Source: Methyloglobulus sp.
GTDB lineage: Bacteria > Pseudomonadota > Gammaproteobacteria > Methylococcales > Methylomonadaceae
DNA length: 64,000 bases
Direction of reading: 5' to 3'
NCBI GenBank assembly: GCA_013141505.1
Contig: JABFQX010000040.1
Coordinates: 18,496 to 82,495 of the forward strand
The notes beneath the pieces are model-generated. The model had not been told where the DNA came from and did no database searches. It worked only from the letters and a program-made list of their open reading frames with translations. Position numbers and translations under genes: made by a program. This document shows positions 55,597-64,000 of this stretch, one piece after another; within the stretch, counting starts at the first letter, position 1, and each line of letters opens with the position of its first letter.

Positions 55597-55752
55597 TTAT
55601 TGATCCGGCCTTGCGAAGTTTAATTTCTCTTCGACTTCACTTGGGGAACGCCACGGTAACGTACCCTGAACGGACTTGTACCCAATGGGCATAAATACTG
55701 AGCGGAGTCGAAGTAGCCGAAGGGAATCCCAACTACTTGGCCGAATTTATAA
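55597..55752. mobile_element. MITE, copy 3 (degenerate, longer centre)
   Basis: It starts TTATTGATCCGGCCTTGCGA; the right end is a decayed inverted copy (ACTTGGCCGAATTTATAA). The centre has diverged palindromic arms (TTCGACTTCACTTGGGGAA and GAGCGGAGTCGAAGT...). The remainder of 55529-55836 holds no gene. Confidence 0.65.
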
Positions 55753-55836
55753 TGTATGCGTCTTACCTCCGGCAACTTATGAAACTACTGATAATATAAA
55801 GTAGATAAATCAGCCAAATACTCAAGGATCAGTTTG

Positions 55837-56289
55837 ATGGACGATAAAATCCTCATTATTCAAAAAATCGGCAATGGTTTGGTGGTTCTCTTTCATCATC
55901 TTGCGCTATTCGGCATAGGCGCGACAATCGTATGGTCGGCCGCACACGAATACCTGAAAATTGTGGCAACAGGGCATGCCGGCCTTGAAGACATCCTGCT
56001 ATTGTTTATTTACCTTGAATTAGGCGCTATGGTCGGCATTTACTTCAAGACCCACCGGTTGCCGGTGCAATACCTGATTTATATTGCGATAACTGCGTTA
56101 TCAAGGCATCTGGTGATTGATGTGCAAAAGGTATCGGACAACTTCCACATCTACTTGCTGTTGAGCATTACCGCTGCAATTGTCCTGTTGTGCATAGCGA
56201 TTTTTATTTTATCGTATACGTCTAAAAAATTCGGTAACCCCGAGGATGACAGCAAACATTTTGAAAAAGATTCACGGGAAGATCGCTAA
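55837..56289 (+). CDS. psiE: PsiE-family phosphate-starvation-inducible membrane protein
   Basis: 150 residues with four membrane helices (about 15-35, 50-72, 75-97, 115-138). LLLFIYLELGAMVGIYFKTHRLPVQYLIYIAITALSRHL is cut here to its marks: YLELGAMV, FKTHRLPV and ALSRHLVID, all typical of PsiE. Function unknown. The start is the ATG at 55837, with AAGGA 8 bases upstream. No Pho box was identified. Confidence 0.88.
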   Translation: MDDKILIIQKIGNGLVVLFHHLALFGIGATIVWSAAHEYLKIVATGHAGLEDILLLFIYLELGAMVGIYFKTHRLPVQYLIYIAITALSRHLVIDVQKVSDNFHIYLLLSITAAIVLLCIAIFILSYTSKKFGNPEDDSKHFEKDSREDR

Positions 56290-56301
56290 TTTTCCAAGCC
56301 T

Positions 56302-56946
56302 TCAGCTTGGTACTTTATCCAGCATGGCGAGGCCACCTATCAGCGTTAGCGTTGCCAGCAGCAAAGAATAAGGGCCAAAAAACCACAAGATGATCGGCAA
56401 GCTGAAAAAGAAAGTTCGTGTGCCAAACGTATAATATCTACCGGCCCTGTTTAAATAAGCGCAGGTTTGTTTATATAAGCCACCGTCTGGCGATAATGGC
56501 TCGACAGGCAGGTTAATCATATAACCAACATGATTGTAGAAGCGTATTGCCATAGAAAAACAGTAAAAGGCAATGGAAAAATCCAGCAATAATAAACACA
56601 GTTTTAATTGCCATAATTCAGTAGAAAAAGCATGCGCCAAGCCATTAGGATGCCAATTAAGCGCCCATTGTCCAATTTTTTCGCTGATGTTCAAGGTGCC
56701 GATAATCAATAATATCGAGGTCGAAGCCATAAAATTGGCCGCCATAACTGAGTTACGTAAAGTTTGGATGGCAAGAATATCCATCCTGCCGCTGTTCATG
56801 ACCATGTCTACCCACCGCTCCCGTACCCTCGCGTTGAGCGTGTGTACACTCGAATCTGGTGCACGGCGAGTCCGCATCCCTAAATACAGGTAGTATGTCA
56901 GTATCAACAGGCAACTGACTAGAAAGGCGATGAGGTCGTACTTCAT
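56302..56946 (-). CDS. DUF599 family membrane protein
   Basis: 214 residues from MKYDLIAFLVSC, with AAGGA upstream; the open frame extends further (starts at 56979 or 57012 are possible). Four membrane helices and the family marks WVDMVMNSGRMDILAIQTLRN and NHVGYMINLP. DUF599 proteins have no assigned function. Convergent with psiE. Confidence 0.85.
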   Translation of the reverse strand: MKYDLIAFLVSCLLILTYYLYLGMRTRRAPDSSVHTLNARVRERWVDMVMNSGRMDILAIQTLRNSVMAANFMASTSILLIIGTLNISEKIGQWALNWHPNGLAHAFSTELWQLKLCLLLLDFSIAFYCFSMAIRFYNHVGYMINLPVEPLSPDGGLYKQTCAYLNRAGRYYTFGTRTFFFSLPIILWFFGPYSLLLATLTLIGGLAMLDKVPS

Positions 56947-57012
56947 ATAATCGGTTCCTTGCTGATCCTGATAAGCCATGTGTTTTTTATGAAAGCGTAA
57001 GATTTTGGGCAT

Positions 57013-57586
57013 TCGTAAAACCGTGTGGAATTATGACACCAAAATTGAAAAATTCTTGCTTAAACGGTTCACAAAAGTTGGTAATTTCATTATTATTTGG
57101 CAAGCCATAACCCAAAGTTTGCTCCCGGATTCCAGACTTAAACGATTTGTTTTTTACCTGTGTTTGGCGTTGGTGAACAACACTTTTACCCTTAGAACCT
57201 GTTCAAGATCGTAGCGCTCAAAGCTGTACCATGGCCTTGCCTTGCAATTGATTTAGCGTGTGCCTTACTGTTTGCATAGTTTTCCCTCATTTGTCAGGGT
57301 GGTTTTGTACGCTGTTTAACAGGGTTTTGAATGTTTGTTTTGTCAGTAAAAACGCCCAGTTGGGTCAAAGTTCAACCCAACCGGGTACTTCTTGCTACGG
57401 CAATCAAGACGGTAATAAATTTACCCCAATCCCGTAGCTCCGGTTGTTGTTTCTATGTGGCGACACAAGCCGGTGGTCGCCATCCAGCTACATCACATGC
57501 AAAAAGCAATAAAATCATGCGATACCCGCTGGCAGGGTGCAATCATTGGCATAAAGCCGCACGTTAATCAACAAACGATGAACTGT
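57013..57586. other. Intergenic stretch with several stems; possible structured RNA
   Basis: Three stems stand close together: CCCAGTTGGGT/ACCCAACCGGG (57355-57385), GCTACGG/CCGTAGC (57394-57438) and TGGCGAC/GTCGCCA (57458-57482). A plus-strand frame (57331-57567, 78 residues, ending MRYPLAGCNHWHKAAR) crosses them. It might be a small gene, an IS or phage relic, or structured RNA. No family recognised. Confidence 0.35.
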
Positions 57587-58372
57587 TCACCAACTTGAAC
57601 TGGGCTTGGGCTGCATTGAAGCAGCATCCTGTTTTGCTTTCGCTGTATCCAAGGCTTTTGGGGGATTAATATCCACCAACTCCATATCGAACACCAAAGT
57701 TTCATTGGGCTTTATCTTGCCGTCTGGCGTACCGTTTTCGCCGTAAGCCAAGTTGGATGGTAAAAATAGCTGCCATTTGTCGCCCTTGTGCATCAGTTGT
57801 AAGGCTTCCTTAGCGCCTGGGATCAAGTTTTTGAGGGCGGTTACCGCTGGTTTACCGCGTTTGGCTGTAGAATCAATCTCAACGCCATTGGTGTTTGTAA
57901 GTCGGTAATTGATTGCTATGGTGTCTGTGGCTTTAGGTTTGTTAGCACCGCTGCCTTCTGTCAGAATCTTATATTGGACTCCGCTAGGTAACGCTTTTAC
58001 CCCTGGCTGGCTTTGGTTATTTGCCATAAAGGCTTTGCCAGCGGCTAGATTGGCTGCGGCTTTTACTTCCTGGTGTTTAACACCCTCAACCAATTGCCAG
58101 TCCTTGGCTTTGGTCATTTCTAACGCCGACAATCTGAGTTCACGGTTAGCCAGCACATCGTTAACGCCCAGCAAGAAAGTGTCCTGATCCACGTTCAAGT
58201 CATTCTGGCGTAGGCCTGTCATGTAGTCCACCCCCTCTGCGTAACTGGCTTTTTGTTGATAGGTGGTTAATGCTGGCGGTTGCTTACTGGTTGTTTCAGG
58301 CATAGGTGTCGTTGCACAACCAGCTAATATTGAAAAGGTTGCAATCAGTAAGGGGTTCAATTGTTTTGTCAT
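57587..58372 (-). CDS. FKBP-type peptidyl-prolyl isomerase lipoprotein
   Basis: 261 residues. Lipobox ILAGC (Cys19) marks an outer-membrane or periplasmic lipoprotein. An FkpA-like N-terminal helical part (residues 40-120, ASYAEGVDYMTGLRQ) precedes the FKBP domain (about 125-245): GVQYKILTEGSG, VEIDSTAKRGKPAV, IPGAKEALQLMHKGDKWQLF and LAYGENG. Catalyses proline isomerisation to help envelope proteins fold. It is downstream of the DUF3570 gene on the same strand. Confidence 0.9.
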   Translation of the reverse strand: MTKQLNPLLIATFSILAGCATTPMPETTSKQPPALTTYQQKASYAEGVDYMTGLRQNDLNVDQDTFLLGVNDVLANRELRLSALEMTKAKDWQLVEGVKHQEVKAAANLAAGKAFMANNQSQPGVKALPSGVQYKILTEGSGANKPKATDTIAINYRLTNTNGVEIDSTAKRGKPAVTALKNLIPGAKEALQLMHKGDKWQLFLPSNLAYGENGTPDGKIKPNETLVFDMELVDINPPKALDTAKAKQDAASMQPKPSSSW

Positions 58373-58427
58373 AGTTCCTCTCGTAAGTTAGCTTAGGGTT
58401 GAAAGTAAAAGTTAGTAGATGCCGCTA

Positions 58428-61181
58428 TCAAAACGCATAACTCCAATTCACCGACAACGCCCCATCGCGGTCTAACTGGTAGCCGTTGACATCGGTGTAT
58501 ACAGGCTGCAACCATTCAAACTTGAGGCTGTGTCCTGCAAATTTGCCGTATGGCACATTAACGTTGAGACCAAAACCGACATCTACATAATGCCCCCCGT
58601 AATTAGAAGGCTGATCCATCGGTGTTGAGCGTTGTATAGAATCTTGTTTTTGTTGGGCGATGGCATTGTCGGCGGGAACGCTGACGGCAGCCGCCGCCAA
58701 ACACGCTTGATAAGCAGGCGCATCAAGTATGAGTGGCCCGTCTGGCTCACCATCGCCATTGGTATCACCCTGATACATGTAATCAGAACGAAGGCATTGT
58801 GATGATAGATCGCTGATAAAGCCTTTAGGGCGTTCACGGTTATACTGGTGGTTAATACTGCCTTGCCAAGTATAAACACCCCGCACCGAGACCGATAGCC
58901 AGTCGGTTAGGCTATGGCTACCCCAGGCTGTACCCTGGAACAGGTCACCCAAGGCATAACCGGAGCTGTTTCTGTCCTCCAGCCGTTTAGTTCCGTTCAC
59001 TTGCGAACCCCAAGCCCAAGCCCCCGTTTGTCCAGTGTAAGTCAGGCTAGGCTTAAAGTCCCATGTGCCGCTACCTAACTGCATACCGTAATGGATATAA
59101 CCAAGGTCTTGATGCGACAGCTTTCTGACTCGTATACCGACATCACCCGTTGGCGCACTTAAGCCCAAGCCGAGATGAACATGATGAATCGGATTATTGA
59201 ACAGCTTGAACAAGGCATACATGCCGGTATCGCCCACACCACCGGTGGTATGTCCGCTGCTGGGGCCACCCGAACCCGCGTGATGACCCACATCCAAGTC
59301 TGGCGGCGCACCTGCAAGTGGTCGTAGTGTCATCTCCATATCGACAAACTGCGGCATCAGCATCAGGTTTAGCCAGTCGGTTGGTGCATACATCAAGTCC
59401 AACATGTGCATGTTCATGGTCATCCCGGTTGCCGTTTGCCTACAGCCACCCGCAGAATCAACGGGGCAGCCTTGATTGACAACCCTTGCATCATCAACGG
59501 CAACTGTGCCATGCAGCATATCTCCGGCCTCGCTGCTACGCATATAACGGTAACCCACCATAAATTTATCAGCTTGCGTGAGCATGTGGCTAAACAACAC
59601 ACCAGCAGGCGCCAAGTCATGATGATGTGTATAGTGGTTGCTATCACTACTGTCACTGCCGATACCACCATGATTGGTTAATGCTTCTAAATTGACTTTA
59701 AGTGCAGCATTGGCAACGTAATAATTAAAATCGGCAAACTTATCTTCACCGCCACCCCCCAGTTTTAACGATCCGGCATGGCTGTAATATTCAAAGCCCG
59801 CTTCCATGCTGACACCTTTGGTGAATTGTTTGCTGACGGTAACACCACCGCTTAAAGCACCATAGCCAGACAAACGCTGGTCACTGGAGTAATTGGCGGG
59901 GTACTTTGCGGGATCGTGCGGGACATTTATCAAAGATACTTGGGGTGCAGCCTGGTTAACAACGAAGACAGGTTGGTAAAAATCGGCGGCACTTTGCGAG
60001 TAATAGCGTACACGCGGTGTAATTGTCCAGCCGTTGCCCACAGGTTGCCCCCAGTCGGCTTCAAACGTATGGGCGTTAACCCCCCAATCATCATGATTAA
60101 AGCGGTAATCCAGATGCAAGGCTGCATCCAGTGGTTGTATGTATTGTCCATAACGCATCGCCCAGTTCCATTGGTTGCGTAAATCCGGGCGCTTTTCCAG
60201 CACCGGCCTGAATAATGCCGTCCGTTCCCCAGACAGCCCCGGAGTTTGTAGCGGATCAATGTATTCAATCAGCACGGCCTTATACGGATTCGCCATATAG
60301 CCCGTGCTGCGCGTATACCCCATGCTGGCCTCGATCAAGGCATCCTGGTTGAGGATTTGGGTAATACCCAAAGTGGTCGCCCAATCTTGCCGATTGCCTT
60401 TCAGGGTCGCACCCTTTGGACGGAACGGATTTGATGGGTTATCGATAATATCATCCAATTGGTCTTTGTAGAAGCTCGAGTCGATATACACAAGATCCAA
60501 TTCGCTTAGCGCCACGGTCGTGTCGCTGTTGGTGTAACTTAAGCCCAGGTTGACACTGGCCTGCTTCTGGTTGAAGTCCTGGCGCAAACTCAAGTTGCCG
60601 AAGCGTGATTCATAATCGTTTTCCACCGAGATGCCGCCCCCCACATCCAGTGCCGTTTCATCCCATTGGTAGCTAAGTTTGAAATCGCCTTGCTTGCGGG
60701 TTTCCGGCGATGCAACCGCTAAGGTATGTACCCAGCGAGTATCCTGTTTGGCGTAAATCGAATGTCCGTCTACAGGATCGGAATCGATGATGTTAAGTAT
60801 GTTATTGTTAGCATCAATTTTGTTGCTGAATACATTATACTTTGGAGATGCCGAAGCGAGGATCTTATGGGTGATGATGTCTGAGTTAGCACCATCCACT
60901 GGCGTGTTAAAACGCGGTGTTGCGCCACCCCACGTGTCTTGGGTGTAATTAAAGGCAAATTTTATCCTATCCGTCAGCGAAACCTTCGCGCCGCCATGCA
61001 GACCCTCCACTTCGATGGCGTTCAAATCATTCACGACACCACCCAGGTTACGCTTGCCTTCCTGGTAATGGCTGTACTGGAAATCCACCTCGTCATCATC
61101 GGCGGCGTAGGCAGGGGATTGCAGCAAACCGGGCAATATTAATGCGGCAGCGGTTAAAGCATGTAGGGATAAAGGAATCAT
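58428..61181 (-). CDS. DUF3570 family outer-membrane beta-barrel protein
   Basis: 917 residues from MIPLSLHALTAAALILPGLL (signal peptide ending AYA). The frame is open 67 codons further upstream, but that part is a translated intergenic repeat and has no ribosome site. The mature protein has alternating beta-strand patterns, a DUF3570 N-terminal half (DEVDFQYSHYQEGKRN...) and ends in VNWSYAF, an outer-membrane barrel C-terminus. Function unknown; DUF3570 usually pairs with DUF4266, as here. Confidence 0.82.
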   Translation of the reverse strand: MIPLSLHALTAAALILPGLLQSPAYAADDDEVDFQYSHYQEGKRNLGGVVNDLNAIEVEGLHGGAKVSLTDRIKFAFNYTQDTWGGATPRFNTPVDGANSDIITHKILASASPKYNVFSNKIDANNNILNIIDSDPVDGHSIYAKQDTRWVHTLAVASPETRKQGDFKLSYQWDETALDVGGGISVENDYESRFGNLSLRQDFNQKQASVNLGLSYTNSDTTVALSELDLVYIDSSFYKDQLDDIIDNPSNPFRPKGATLKGNRQDWATTLGITQILNQDALIEASMGYTRSTGYMANPYKAVLIEYIDPLQTPGLSGERTALFRPVLEKRPDLRNQWNWAMRYGQYIQPLDAALHLDYRFNHDDWGVNAHTFEADWGQPVGNGWTITPRVRYYSQSAADFYQPVFVVNQAAPQVSLINVPHDPAKYPANYSSDQRLSGYGALSGGVTVSKQFTKGVSMEAGFEYYSHAGSLKLGGGGEDKFADFNYYVANAALKVNLEALTNHGGIGSDSSDSNHYTHHHDLAPAGVLFSHMLTQADKFMVGYRYMRSSEAGDMLHGTVAVDDARVVNQGCPVDSAGGCRQTATGMTMNMHMLDLMYAPTDWLNLMLMPQFVDMEMTLRPLAGAPPDLDVGHHAGSGGPSSGHTTGGVGDTGMYALFKLFNNPIHHVHLGLGLSAPTGDVGIRVRKLSHQDLGYIHYGMQLGSGTWDFKPSLTYTGQTGAWAWGSQVNGTKRLEDRNSSGYALGDLFQGTAWGSHSLTDWLSVSVRGVYTWQGSINHQYNRERPKGFISDLSSQCLRSDYMYQGDTNGDGEPDGPLILDAPAYQACLAAAAVSVPADNAIAQQKQDSIQRSTPMDQPSNYGGHYVDVGFGLNVNVPYGKFAGHSLKFEWLQPVYTDVNGYQLDRDGALSVNWSYAF

Positions 61182-61189
61182 CTTGGCAG

Positions 61190-61273
61190 TTCCCTCTCCC
61201 AGTGGGAGAGGGCTAGGATGAGGGTGATTTGTTAAGCCCCTCATCCCGGCCTTCTCCCACTGGGAGAAGGGAT
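61190..61273. repeat. Palindromic intergenic repeat
   Basis: Two palindromes, CCCTCTCCCAGTGGGAGAGGG and CTTCTCCCACTGGGAGAAG, are joined by GCCCCTCATCCCGGC-type spacer. A half unit is inside the element at 23149-23237. It separates the DUF4266 and DUF3570 genes. Confidence 0.75.
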
Positions 61274-61296
61274 TGGTCGATTTTTTTCTGATCGCC

Positions 61297-61521
61297 TTAA
61301 TAGCAGCCACAACCACCTCCCTGCGCGGCATTGCCGCCTGCCGCCGCCTCGCGGCTACCATAGTTGTGCGCCCGTAATGCACTTTGTAAGGGGTAAAGGT
61401 CTAACGCCATCTGTGGTTTGGCGAGGTTGCCGCGTTCCCAGGGTTGCACTGGAGCGCAGGCGGTTAAGGCAATACCCAAGCCAAGCATCAGCAAATTGGC
61501 TGTTGAAGTAGTTGTTTTCAT
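61297..61521 (-). CDS. DUF4266 small lipoprotein
   Basis: 74 residues. Lipobox LTACAPV; then the DUF4266 core VQPWERGNLAKPQMALDLYPLQ, NYGSREAAAGG and the Cys-ending GGGCGCY. Partner of DUF3570 proteins across many genomes; function unknown. The Gly-Cys tail may bind a metal or cofactor. Same strand as the next two genes. Confidence 0.88.
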   Translation of the reverse strand: MKTTTSTANLLMLGLGIALTACAPVQPWERGNLAKPQMALDLYPLQSALRAHNYGSREAAAGGNAAQGGGCGCY

Positions 61522-61625
61522 CAGAATGATTTATGGGTGTTGATTGTAATTAGTGTGCAGACACTGCTGAGCTACTATCTAAAGTCAATGCGCGAAGTTA
61601 ACTCCGCGCATTGACAGATATAACT

Positions 61626-62225
61626 TTAGTTGTAGTCAACTTCCTGTACGAAAGGAAGCGGCTTGACAGTCGGTGACGCGGTAGGCACACCATTAACTAC
61701 GTTGACACCAAGATGATGGCCGGTACCCGTATGGACAGGAGCAGCGAGTGTGCCATTTTCGCAATGGAAAACCACGTTGTAACTTTTTACGCCCGTTGTA
61801 GTGCTGCCCGAATTGACGACCATCGTGTATTCCCCATTTCCTGCGGCTAGGGTAGTTTGTGTGTTGCCACAGTAGTCTGCTGGGTAGACATAACCGCCTA
61901 ATGTTGAATCGCTGCAAGATGCTTGGGTTCTAGTATTCGGCGCCCTATTTGCGCCTAATGTGACTTTTACACTACCAGTCCCGGCGGTTTTAGAGACGGC
62001 GGCTCTTAGCCGGAGTGCTGCACCAAGAGACGCACTCTCAGGGTCAACAGCGTTTGCATCAGAATAACAAGTGGTGCGATACACATCATAGTTTGCGTTT
62101 AAGGTGCCTACTGTTGCAGACGTTGTTGCTGTCGGTAGTTCATGCGCCGCCGCACTCCCCATATAGCCTGATGCCATTGCCATTGCTACTGTTAACGCGG
62201 TCTTTGTCAAATTAACTCTTTTCAT
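61626..62225 (-). CDS. Secreted Cys-rich protein, mature N-terminus may be His
   Basis: 199 residues. A signal peptide (MKRVNLTKTALTVAMAMASG... SAAA) would be cut just before HELPTATTS, leaving an N-terminal histidine. The body has five cysteines (TTCYSD, ASCSDS, DYCGNT, FHCENG) and a His cluster near the end (VHTGTGHHLG). A perfect AGGAGG lies upstream. No family recognised; an N-terminal His plus other His residues is compatible with metal (copper) binding, but this is inference. Confidence 0.75.
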   Translation of the reverse strand: MKRVNLTKTALTVAMAMASGYMGSAAAHELPTATTSATVGTLNANYDVYRTTCYSDANAVDPESASLGAALRLRAAVSKTAGTGSVKVTLGANRAPNTRTQASCSDSTLGGYVYPADYCGNTQTTLAAGNGEYTMVVNSGSTTTGVKSYNVVFHCENGTLAAPVHTGTGHHLGVNVVNGVPTASPTVKPLPFVQEVDYN

Positions 62226-62342
62226 CTTAATAGTCCTCCTAAGGTTTAAGATGTGCCAATAATTATATTTTTTATTAGTTCCGTTTTATAATTATCAGCG
62301 GGTGGGTGCTAGTCGGAATGATTTGCTTACCCGGTAAAACAC

Positions 62343-62375
62343 GTTCCTGGCTTTGGTCTAAACAAGGCCAGGAAC
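62343..62375 (-). terminator. Hairpin after the STN-HEAT gene
   Basis: GTTCCTGGC / GCCAGGAAC (9 bp), followed on the minus strand by GTGTTTT. It lies in the 360-bp gap 62226-62587, which has no gene; a second stem (GATTGCTG/CAGCAATC) sits at 62417-62443. Confidence 0.5.
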
Positions 62376-62587
62376 AAGGATTTCCCTGTTATTACTACAA
62401 CTATTCCCATTCTGTTGATTGCTGAACAAGGTCACCAGCAATCCTGTTGTTTTTTCTGAGTGGCAAAACCCGTTTGCCAATCTGTAACGCATTATCTTTT
62501 CCATTATTCCGGCAGGATGGCTTCGTACATGCCATTCATGGCACTGGATACCTGTTCCAGGCGGGTGTGGCGAATTTGAATGCAACA

Positions 62588-63475
62588 TTAATTTCCTTTG
62601 CCCTGAGTGTTAAGCGCTTCCAGCTTGGATGTCGCAAAATCACGGATCATCGGGTCTTTGTCGGCAAGTGCTTGCTGTAACAAGACGCTATTGTTGCCAG
62701 CACTATCCACAGCTATCATCCTTACGTTAACATCGGTGTCGTTCAGCGCTTGCCGCAGTTGTTCGGCAGCACCTTCACCCTCGCGCTGTGCCAATGCGCT
62801 GATAGCATTGGCCCTAACGGACGCATCTTTGTCGGCCAAGGCTTCTTCCAAGACTTTACGGACATTGGGGTCATCTTTCATCCCACCTGAAATTAGATTG
62901 GTTATGGCCTCGGCACGTTGGCCTGGGTCTTTGGCCTTGGCTTGTTCAAGTAGATGATCGGATTGTTCTTGCATAGATTGGTCGGCTTGTGCTTGCTCTT
63001 CTGCTGAGGGCTGTTGTTCGGCTGCTGCAATTGGCGGCACTACTGGCGCAACAGTAACCGCCTGACAACTCCCCACACTAGAACCCAGCAACCAGAATTC
63101 GGCTGGCTTGTCTTTTTGAGGCTTATGGGCAACCAGCCCAACTTGTTTGGCGACGAGGCAATCCATGATTTGCCCAACGTTTTCGCCCACGCAGGTGGCA
63201 GTCACGGGGGCTTCGGGCAGGACGGAATAGTGAATATTTACGCCAGTCTTGTCAGCGATGACTTTCAGGATTTGTGCTAACGGAGCAGATCTGGCTTCAA
63301 GGCGTATGGCGGTGTTGGCGTGTTTGGATAGGGTGAGCTGGATGTTGGACGGCTGGCCTGTTTGTAAGGCATTACTTACATTTTCTGTTCCCGCAAACGC
63401 ATTGCCGACTACCAGCAACATCAGGCTGGCAAAAACTGGCGACAAAGCGAACACTGAAGCTTGAGAGACTTCCAT
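62588..63475 (-). CDS. STN-domain and HEAT-repeat periplasmic protein
   Basis: 295 residues from MEVSQASVFALSPV, chosen because AGGAAAG precedes it; an ATG at 63496 adds 7 residues. After a signal peptide, residues about 50-115 resemble the STN (secretin/TonB short N-terminal) domain: LEARSAPLAQILKVIADKTGVNIHYS, VGENVGQIMDCLVAKQVGL. Residues about 175-295 hold HEAT-like repeats (DPNVRKVLEEALADKDASVR, ANAISALAQREGEGAA, DTDVNVRMIAVDSAG). The role is unknown; it may scaffold envelope complexes. Confidence 0.78.
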   Translation of the reverse strand: MEVSQASVFALSPVFASLMLLVVGNAFAGTENVSNALQTGQPSNIQLTLSKHANTAIRLEARSAPLAQILKVIADKTGVNIHYSVLPEAPVTATCVGENVGQIMDCLVAKQVGLVAHKPQKDKPAEFWLLGSSVGSCQAVTVAPVVPPIAAAEQQPSAEEQAQADQSMQEQSDHLLEQAKAKDPGQRAEAITNLISGGMKDDPNVRKVLEEALADKDASVRANAISALAQREGEGAAEQLRQALNDTDVNVRMIAVDSAGNNSVLLQQALADKDPMIRDFATSKLEALNTQGKGN

Positions 63476-63699
63476 TAACTTTCCTATTACGGTCATTTAC
63501 CGGTTAAACAGCAAACCAGATTTGAATTAAATTTTTGCCGTTAAATAAACCGACCTGTAACGGGACAAATCTATGTCGTCCTCTTTGAATAATGCTTCCT
63601 CTCAAAAAGCATAAGATTCGGATAGCTAAGCAAGCTGGCTCCGATTCCTTGGGTCGAGAGGATAATCGCTTAACATTTAAAATGTCAAGAACTTTATTC

Positions 63700-63743
<44 letters not shown>

Positions 63744-64000
63744 AGTAAATGTTAGCTTTTAATCAATAGCTTGCAACAACTACACACAAATACGGGCAGC
63801 AGCAAAAAAATGTGCGCCCCTTTATTCAAATCCCTCAAACCTGCCACAACGCGTTTTGCAATTCAACATCCCACAAAAAAATGCGGGCCGATGGCGATAC
63901 CATCAACCCGCGAAGAGATGAGAGGAAGGCGCAAACTTACGTGGAGAGAATCCAGTGGAGTGTAAGCCTACGATGCCTGGTTTTGGACGAGGAGATCTCA

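Noticed and set aside
61182..61382. 67-codon N-terminal extension of the DUF3570 gene
   Set aside because: It is a translation of the palindromic intergenic repeat and overlaps the DUF4266 coding region; the signal peptide starts at the ATG at 61181.

Overview
The window looks like chromosome from a mid-GC gammaproteobacterium, plausibly a Methylococcales-type (methanotroph-like) organism, but no taxonomic marker gene is present, so that is inference. Supporting it: the gshB-tonB-yqgE-ruvX-pyrR-pyrB-pyrC' order with a catalytically dead dihydroorotase (a Pseudomonas-like arrangement), a LolC/E-LolD pair, a split B12-dependent ribonucleotide reductase, DUF3570/DUF4266 proteins, and many short dispersed repeats and IS fossils.

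Layout. 0-2.6 kb: end of a Fur-like regulator, lolC/E, lolD, creA-like. 2.9-4.5 kb: three nested, broken IS3-family remnants. 4.5-5.9 kb: xthA and a uracil-DNA glycosylase (base excision repair). 5.9-7.0 kb: an IS3 remnant split by an IS256-type fragment. 7.1-10.2 kb: an orphan RND efflux pump. 10.2-15.9 kb: the minus-strand gshB/tonB/yqgE/ruvX/pyrRBC' operon, divergent from rpmB-rpmG. 16.5-18.2 kb: composite repeats around a frameshifted DUF4258 gene, a DUF2283 gene and a small coiled-coil gene. 18.2-23.1 kb: a large secreted RHS protein with a candidate c-di-GMP-I riboswitch and overlapping terminator upstream. 23.1-23.5 kb: two miniature transposon-like elements. 23.6-36 kb: mostly core genes (proS, a Wzz-like gene, hemL, rmuC, a PLP enzyme, a methyltransferase, ppk, def, GNAT). 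36-39.3 kb: a MITE family, a CPBP protease, a TraF-like peptidase, TauE and a small secreted protein. 39.4-45.4 kb: the split nrdJa/nrdJb, separated by a phytochelatin-synthase-like gene and an AT-rich unknown gene lying between inverted 140-bp repeats; nrdJa has tandem NrdR boxes. 45.7-55.5 kb: a sulfur/respiration block (tpm, SLC13 permease, small Cys-rich protein, persulfide dioxygenase-rhodanese with a sigma-54-like promoter, AhpD-like, SQR, cydP-cydA-cydB-cydX). 55.6-57.0 kb: psiE and DUF599. 57.6-63.5 kb: an envelope cluster (FKBP lipoprotein, DUF3570 barrel, DUF4266 lipoprotein, secreted His-starting protein, STN-HEAT protein), ending beside a TCTT microsatellite.

How the genes work together. 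SQR would oxidise sulfide to persulfide/sulfane sulfur, the MBL-rhodanese enzyme would oxidise persulfide, and cytochrome bd (relatively sulfide-tolerant) would re-oxidise quinol: a coherent sulfide detoxification and respiration module. The nrdJ genes supply dNTPs without an oxygen requirement. The most novel-looking points are the riboswitch-controlled RHS protein, the cargo-like unknown gene inside the nrdJ locus, and the envelope cluster at the right end.
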